DNA from: a candidate division WOR-3 bacterium
Lineage (GTDB): Bacteria; Hydrothermota; Tepidihabitantia; SM23-42; JAOAFX01
Assembly (NCBI GenBank): GCA_039802005.1
Contig: JBDRVV010000008.1
Coordinates: forward strand, 1-64,000
Direction of reading: 5' to 3'
Length of the DNA: 64,000 nucleotides
Shown here: positions 61,603 to 64,000 of the stretch, piece after piece
Numbering within the stretch: the stretch's first letter is position 1
Layout of the letters: every line of letters starts with the position of its first letter
The notes under the pieces: generated by a model
Database searches by the model: none
Seen by the model: the letters and a program-made list of their open reading frames with translations, nothing else
Told to the model about the DNA's origin: nothing
Made by a program: the position numbers and the translations under genes

Positions 61603-62361
61603 TTATCTCATATAACTTCCGGCATTGATATCTATTGTACATCCTGTGGCATGGTCCATCAATCCACTTGCAAGGAACAATACCGCAGGTGCTACATCTT
61701 CTGGTGTTGTCAACTCATTTAAGGCAAGATTTTTAATAATACTTTTGACACCAAATTTTTTTATGTAATCATCTATCATCCGGGTCTTTACAAAACCCGG
61801 GGCAACAACAAAACATTTAATATTATCCTTCCCATATTCTTTGGCAATTGTTCTACTCAATGTAACTATTCCGCCTTTCGCAGCACCGTAAGCCCAGTGG
61901 TCTTTATCTTCACCCCTAAATGCCGCGCGTGAGGCTATATTTATTATCCTGCCACCACCAATTTTTTGAAAATACCTCACCGCCTCTCTGCACAAAACCG
62001 CAACCGATGTAAGATTTATATTTATAGTCCTATTCCAATCCTTTAACCATCTTAATATTTTTCTACTAATTGGTGATGATTCATATATCCCGGCATTATT
62101 GACAATGGCATCAAGCCTTTTATACTCTTTAACAACTTTGTTAATTAAAGAAGCACATTCTTCAGGTTTTGCAAGGTCTGCAAAGAATATTTTTGAATTG
62201 TTGCCAATCTCTCTGGCAAGTTGATTTGCTTTTTTTCTATCACTATAATAGTGAATCGCGATTGTCGCACCATATTCACCGAGCAATCTTACTATTGCCG
62301 AACCGATGCCACCCGTTGCACCGGTGACAAGAATGATATTATTTCTAAGATCTATTTTCAT
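61603..62361 (-). CDS. Short-chain dehydrogenase/reductase (FabG-like)
   Basis: A 252-residue NAD(P)-dependent oxidoreductase: GATGGIGSAIV nucleotide motif, NNAG, a serine in IINIASRAA, the catalytic YGAAKGG (Y, K), and a C-terminal VAPAVLFLASGLMDHATGCTIDINAGSYMR typical of FabG-like enzymes. The exact substrate is unknown; no fatty-acid synthesis neighbours are present. The gene is monocistronic and divergent from the transglycosylase gene. Its ATG lies 6 bases after TATATT, so a leaderless mRNA is predicted. Confidence 0.88.
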   Translation of the reverse strand: MKIDLRNNIILVTGATGGIGSAIVRLLGEYGATIAIHYYSDRKKANQLAREIGNNSKIFFADLAKPEECASLINKVVKEYKRLDAIVNNAGIYESSPISRKILRWLKDWNRTININLTSVAVLCREAVRYFQKIGGGRIINIASRAAFRGEDKDHWAYGAAKGGIVTLSRTIAKEYGKDNIKCFVVAPGFVKTRMIDDYIKKFGVKSIIKNLALNELTTPEDVAPAVLFLASGLMDHATGCTIDINAGSYMR

Positions 62362-62367
62362 AATCTT

Positions 62368-62395
62368 AATATAACCAAAATATTGATATAATCAA
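62368..62395 (-). promoter_or_regulatory. Promoter of the SDR gene
   Basis: Minus strand TTGATT (62395-62390), 16-base spacer, TATATT (62373-62368). The ATG at 62361 is 6 bases downstream. Confidence 0.7.
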
Positions 62396-62430
62396 GGTTG
62401 TTTTAAACCGTAAACGGACTTAATTCCTTA

Positions 62431-62458
62431 TTGACAGAACATTTATTTTATGTAAAAT
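62431..62458 (+). promoter_or_regulatory. Promoter of the lytic transglycosylase gene
   Basis: TTGACA (62431-62436), 16-base spacer, TAAAAT (62453-62458). The TTG of the -35 box is also the first codon of the longest open frame, which shows that the longer frame is not the true gene start. Confidence 0.75.
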
Positions 62459-62463
62459 TTATT

Positions 62464-63021
62464 ATGTTTTCTTTTCTGTTATTCTGTCAGATAAATATCT
62501 ATAACCAATCTGAAAATGCCCTTATTACAAACCTGCCACAAACAAACATTGAAGAATCAATAACTAATTCAGTTATAGAAGATTACGAAGTATTCATAAA
62601 TCATTACTCGCGCCTCTATAATATTGATCCTTTTCTTGTTAAATTAATAATCCAAAAAGAATCACAATTCAATCCCAGGGCAGTTTCAAGGAGTGGGGCA
62701 ATTGGATTGATGCAATTGATGCCTGAGACTGCCCGTCGCCTCGGAGTAAAAAATCCCTTTGACCCGGCACAGAATATTGAAGGCGGAATAAAGTTTTTAC
62801 GTTCCTTATTTGATATGTTTAATGGGGATTTAGAACTTACCCTTGCTGCATACCATGCCGGTCCAAGTCTGGTAAAACGACTAAAAAGGGTACCCCCAAT
62901 CCCGGAAACGATTGCCTATGTTGATTATATAATCTCAAGGTACGGGGGTTACGCACCAAAACCTGTATATTTTGTTATAACCGAAACTGGTGTGCCTCTT
63001 TTGACTAACAGACCTAAATAA
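62464..63021 (+). CDS. Lytic transglycosylase (SLT domain)
   Basis: A 185-residue peptidoglycan-cleaving enzyme with a signal peptide (MFSFLLFCQINIYNQ) and an SLT domain from about residue 45. The catalytic glutamate is in LIIQKESQFNPRAVS, followed by GAIGLMQLMPETARRLG, NPFDPAQNIEGGIKFLR and LAAYHAGPSLVKRL. A longer frame opens at TTG 62431, but that is the promoter -35 box; ATG 62464 lies 5 bases after the -10 box and directly starts the signal peptide. Confidence 0.9.
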   Translation: MFSFLLFCQINIYNQSENALITNLPQTNIEESITNSVIEDYEVFINHYSRLYNIDPFLVKLIIQKESQFNPRAVSRSGAIGLMQLMPETARRLGVKNPFDPAQNIEGGIKFLRSLFDMFNGDLELTLAAYHAGPSLVKRLKRVPPIPETIAYVDYIISRYGGYAPKPVYFVITETGVPLLTNRPK

Positions 63022-64000
63022 TCAAGCAGAAATTTTCTTTATAAAATCTTCAACCTCTTGTATTTTCTTACTGTTCCTTAGGTCAGAATATATGCCCTTT
63101 GCCTGTAAAAGGTAGTTTATTGCACTCTGGTTTTTGTTTTCTAAAATCATTGCCTCTGCAAGCGAAAATAGGCCTTCTGCTTGATAACGCAAAAGCCCGG
63201 TCTCTGCGGCAAGCGCAATTGCCTTTTTTATATTTTTTATTCCATTTGTCAAGTCATTGGCAATAATTATCTGCGCCCTTCCGAGAATTATCAATGATTT
63301 AATTTCATCCCGGCGATCACTTGAAGATTGGGTAATTTTTAGACTCTCCATAGCATATTCTATAGCCTTTGGGTCTCTTTCTTCAAAACAGATTTGCGCA
63401 AGGATTGCATAAGTCTTGGCGCGCAATTCAATATTAGTATGAATAATAGATAATTTGAGTGTATTTAGAATTAAATCCTTTGCCATTTTATAATCCTTCA
63501 AGTTTATATAATATTCGGCATAGTGGCCTAAGAGGTCCGCTTCCATCCATTCTTCTTTTCTCTCCTTAAAGATACTCTCCGCCTCATTAATATATTCTTT
63601 AAATTTTTCTGGTTGATCAAATTCAAGAAATACATCAGCAATCGCAAGTATGGAATTAAACATTACTCTAATATCTTTAATTTCACGGGCTATTGCCAGT
63701 CCTTTTTCATAATACTCTATCGCATTTTCTAATTCTCCAATCCTGCCTTTTAATGCACCAAGATTGAAGTAACCTATAGACTCACCCCTTTTGTCACCAA
63801 TCCTTGAACGGATTGCCAGACTCTTTTCGTAATACTCAAGTCCTTTTTTAATTTCACCGCTCAACTCATAGTATATCCCAAGATTATTAAATCCAAGGGC
63901 AAGAAATCTTTGATTTCCAATCTTTTGGCTTATTTCATTAGAGCGTGTGCAGTATTCAATTGCCTTTTTGAGGTTTCCGGCATTACGAAATACCGCTGCC
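63022..64000 (-). CDS. TPR protein, truncated by the window edge
   Basis: The frame is open to the right edge with no stop over the last 45 codons, so the gene continues beyond 64000. At least seven TPR units are visible (FNNLGIYYELSGEIKKGLEY, YFNLGALKGRIGELENAIEY, YEKGLAIAREIKDIRVMFN) of the LGN/Rapsyn-like or MalT-type. Proteins of this kind in FCB-type genomes often carry a kinase or cyclase domain N-terminally; that part lies outside. The TTG at 63864 is an internal codon, not the start. Confidence 0.8.
   Translation of the reverse strand, partial: AAVFRNAGNLKKAIEYCTRSNEISQKIGNQRFLALGFNNLGIYYELSGEIKKGLEYYEKSLAIRSRIGDKRGESIGYFNLGALKGRIGELENAIEYYEKGLAIAREIKDIRVMFNSILAIADVFLEFDQPEKFKEYINEAESIFKERKEEWMEADLLGHYAEYYINLKDYKMAKDLILNTLKLSIIHTNIELRAKTYAILAQICFEERDPKAIEYAMESLKITQSSSDRRDEIKSLIILGRAQIIIANDLTNGIKNIKKAIALAAETGLLRYQAEGLFSLAEAMILENKNQSAINYLLQAKGIYSDLRNSKKIQEVEDFIKKISA

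Noticed and set aside
62431-62463. TTG start for the lytic transglycosylase
   Set aside because: The TTG is part of the -35 hexamer TTGACA; the signal peptide begins at ATG 62464.

Overview
The window is an AT-rich bacterial chromosomal segment carrying about 50 densely packed genes, many overlapping by 1-20 bases. The content suggests an anaerobic, uncultivated-lineage bacterium with a diderm envelope: an Mvh-type [NiFe] hydrogenase, an oxygen-sensitive class III ribonucleotide reductase, TolQ/TolR/TonB proteins, PorV-like and other outer-membrane proteins with FlgD-like Ig tails, eukaryotic-like Ser/Thr kinase with PEGA domains, and an archaeal-type GGGP synthase homologue. That combination fits the candidate phyla around the FCB group (WOR-3/Stahlbacteria-like). 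This placement is inference from gene style; no rRNA gene is present to settle it.

Layout. 1-672: repeat-rich, no credible gene. 673-4095: mvhDGA-like hydrogenase genes and a maturation protease. 4148-7080: nrdR-nrdD behind a probable NrdR box. 7070-8607 (minus): TPR protein, DksA/TraR, LspA. 8752-11696 (minus): gyrA then dCMP deaminase. 11748-17081 (minus): Ser/Thr kinase, TPR-membrane protein, lipoprotein, FHA-GAF-cyclase. 17172-19684: long-form GreA, tRNA-Glu(CUC), small EF-Tu-domain-like protein. 19853-25633: GT-C membrane glycosyltransferases and a polyprenyl sugar-phosphate transferase. 25755-32707: GGGPS homologue, purD, TsaC-phosphatase fusion, tandem ThyX, recJ, pgeF. 32754-37214: promoter, leader peptide, attenuator-like hairpins, then a GCS2-family ligase, an aminotransferase and an M20 peptidase. 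37348-39820: half-size EamA protein, GlmU-like nucleotidyltransferase, ROK kinase. 39850-48832: envelope operon (surface protein, PorV-like protein, giant TPR protein, TolQ, two TolR, TonB, OmpA/FlgD-like protein). 48836-53548 (minus): alpha-2-macroglobulin. 53602-61401 (minus): urocanate hydratase, two solute-binding proteins, sensor kinase, receiver, EAL protein. 61603 onward: SDR, lytic transglycosylase, TPR protein cut by the window edge.

How it works together. dCMP deaminase plus ThyX supply dTMP, and NrdR-NrdD supply dNTPs. The hydrogenase genes imply H2-linked electron flow to a heterodisulfide-reductase-like partner encoded elsewhere. Two regulatory blocks (kinase/cyclase; kinase/receiver/EAL with two binding proteins) imply cAMP/cGMP and c-di-GMP signalling.

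Three signals stand out. (1) I found 17 sigma70-like promoters, 16 of them with a spacer of exactly 16 bases; in eight cases the coding ATG begins 5-7 bases after the -10 hexamer, so these mRNAs are predicted to be leaderless. This also corrects several start codons. (2) The ligase/aminotransferase/M20 operon sits behind a short reading frame and two mutually exclusive hairpins, the second a clean terminator: a likely attenuator controlling an unassigned amino-acid-conjugate pathway. (3) Dispersed repeat sequences lie in frame inside real proteins (PorV-like protein, alpha-2-macroglobulin, a solute-binding lipoprotein).
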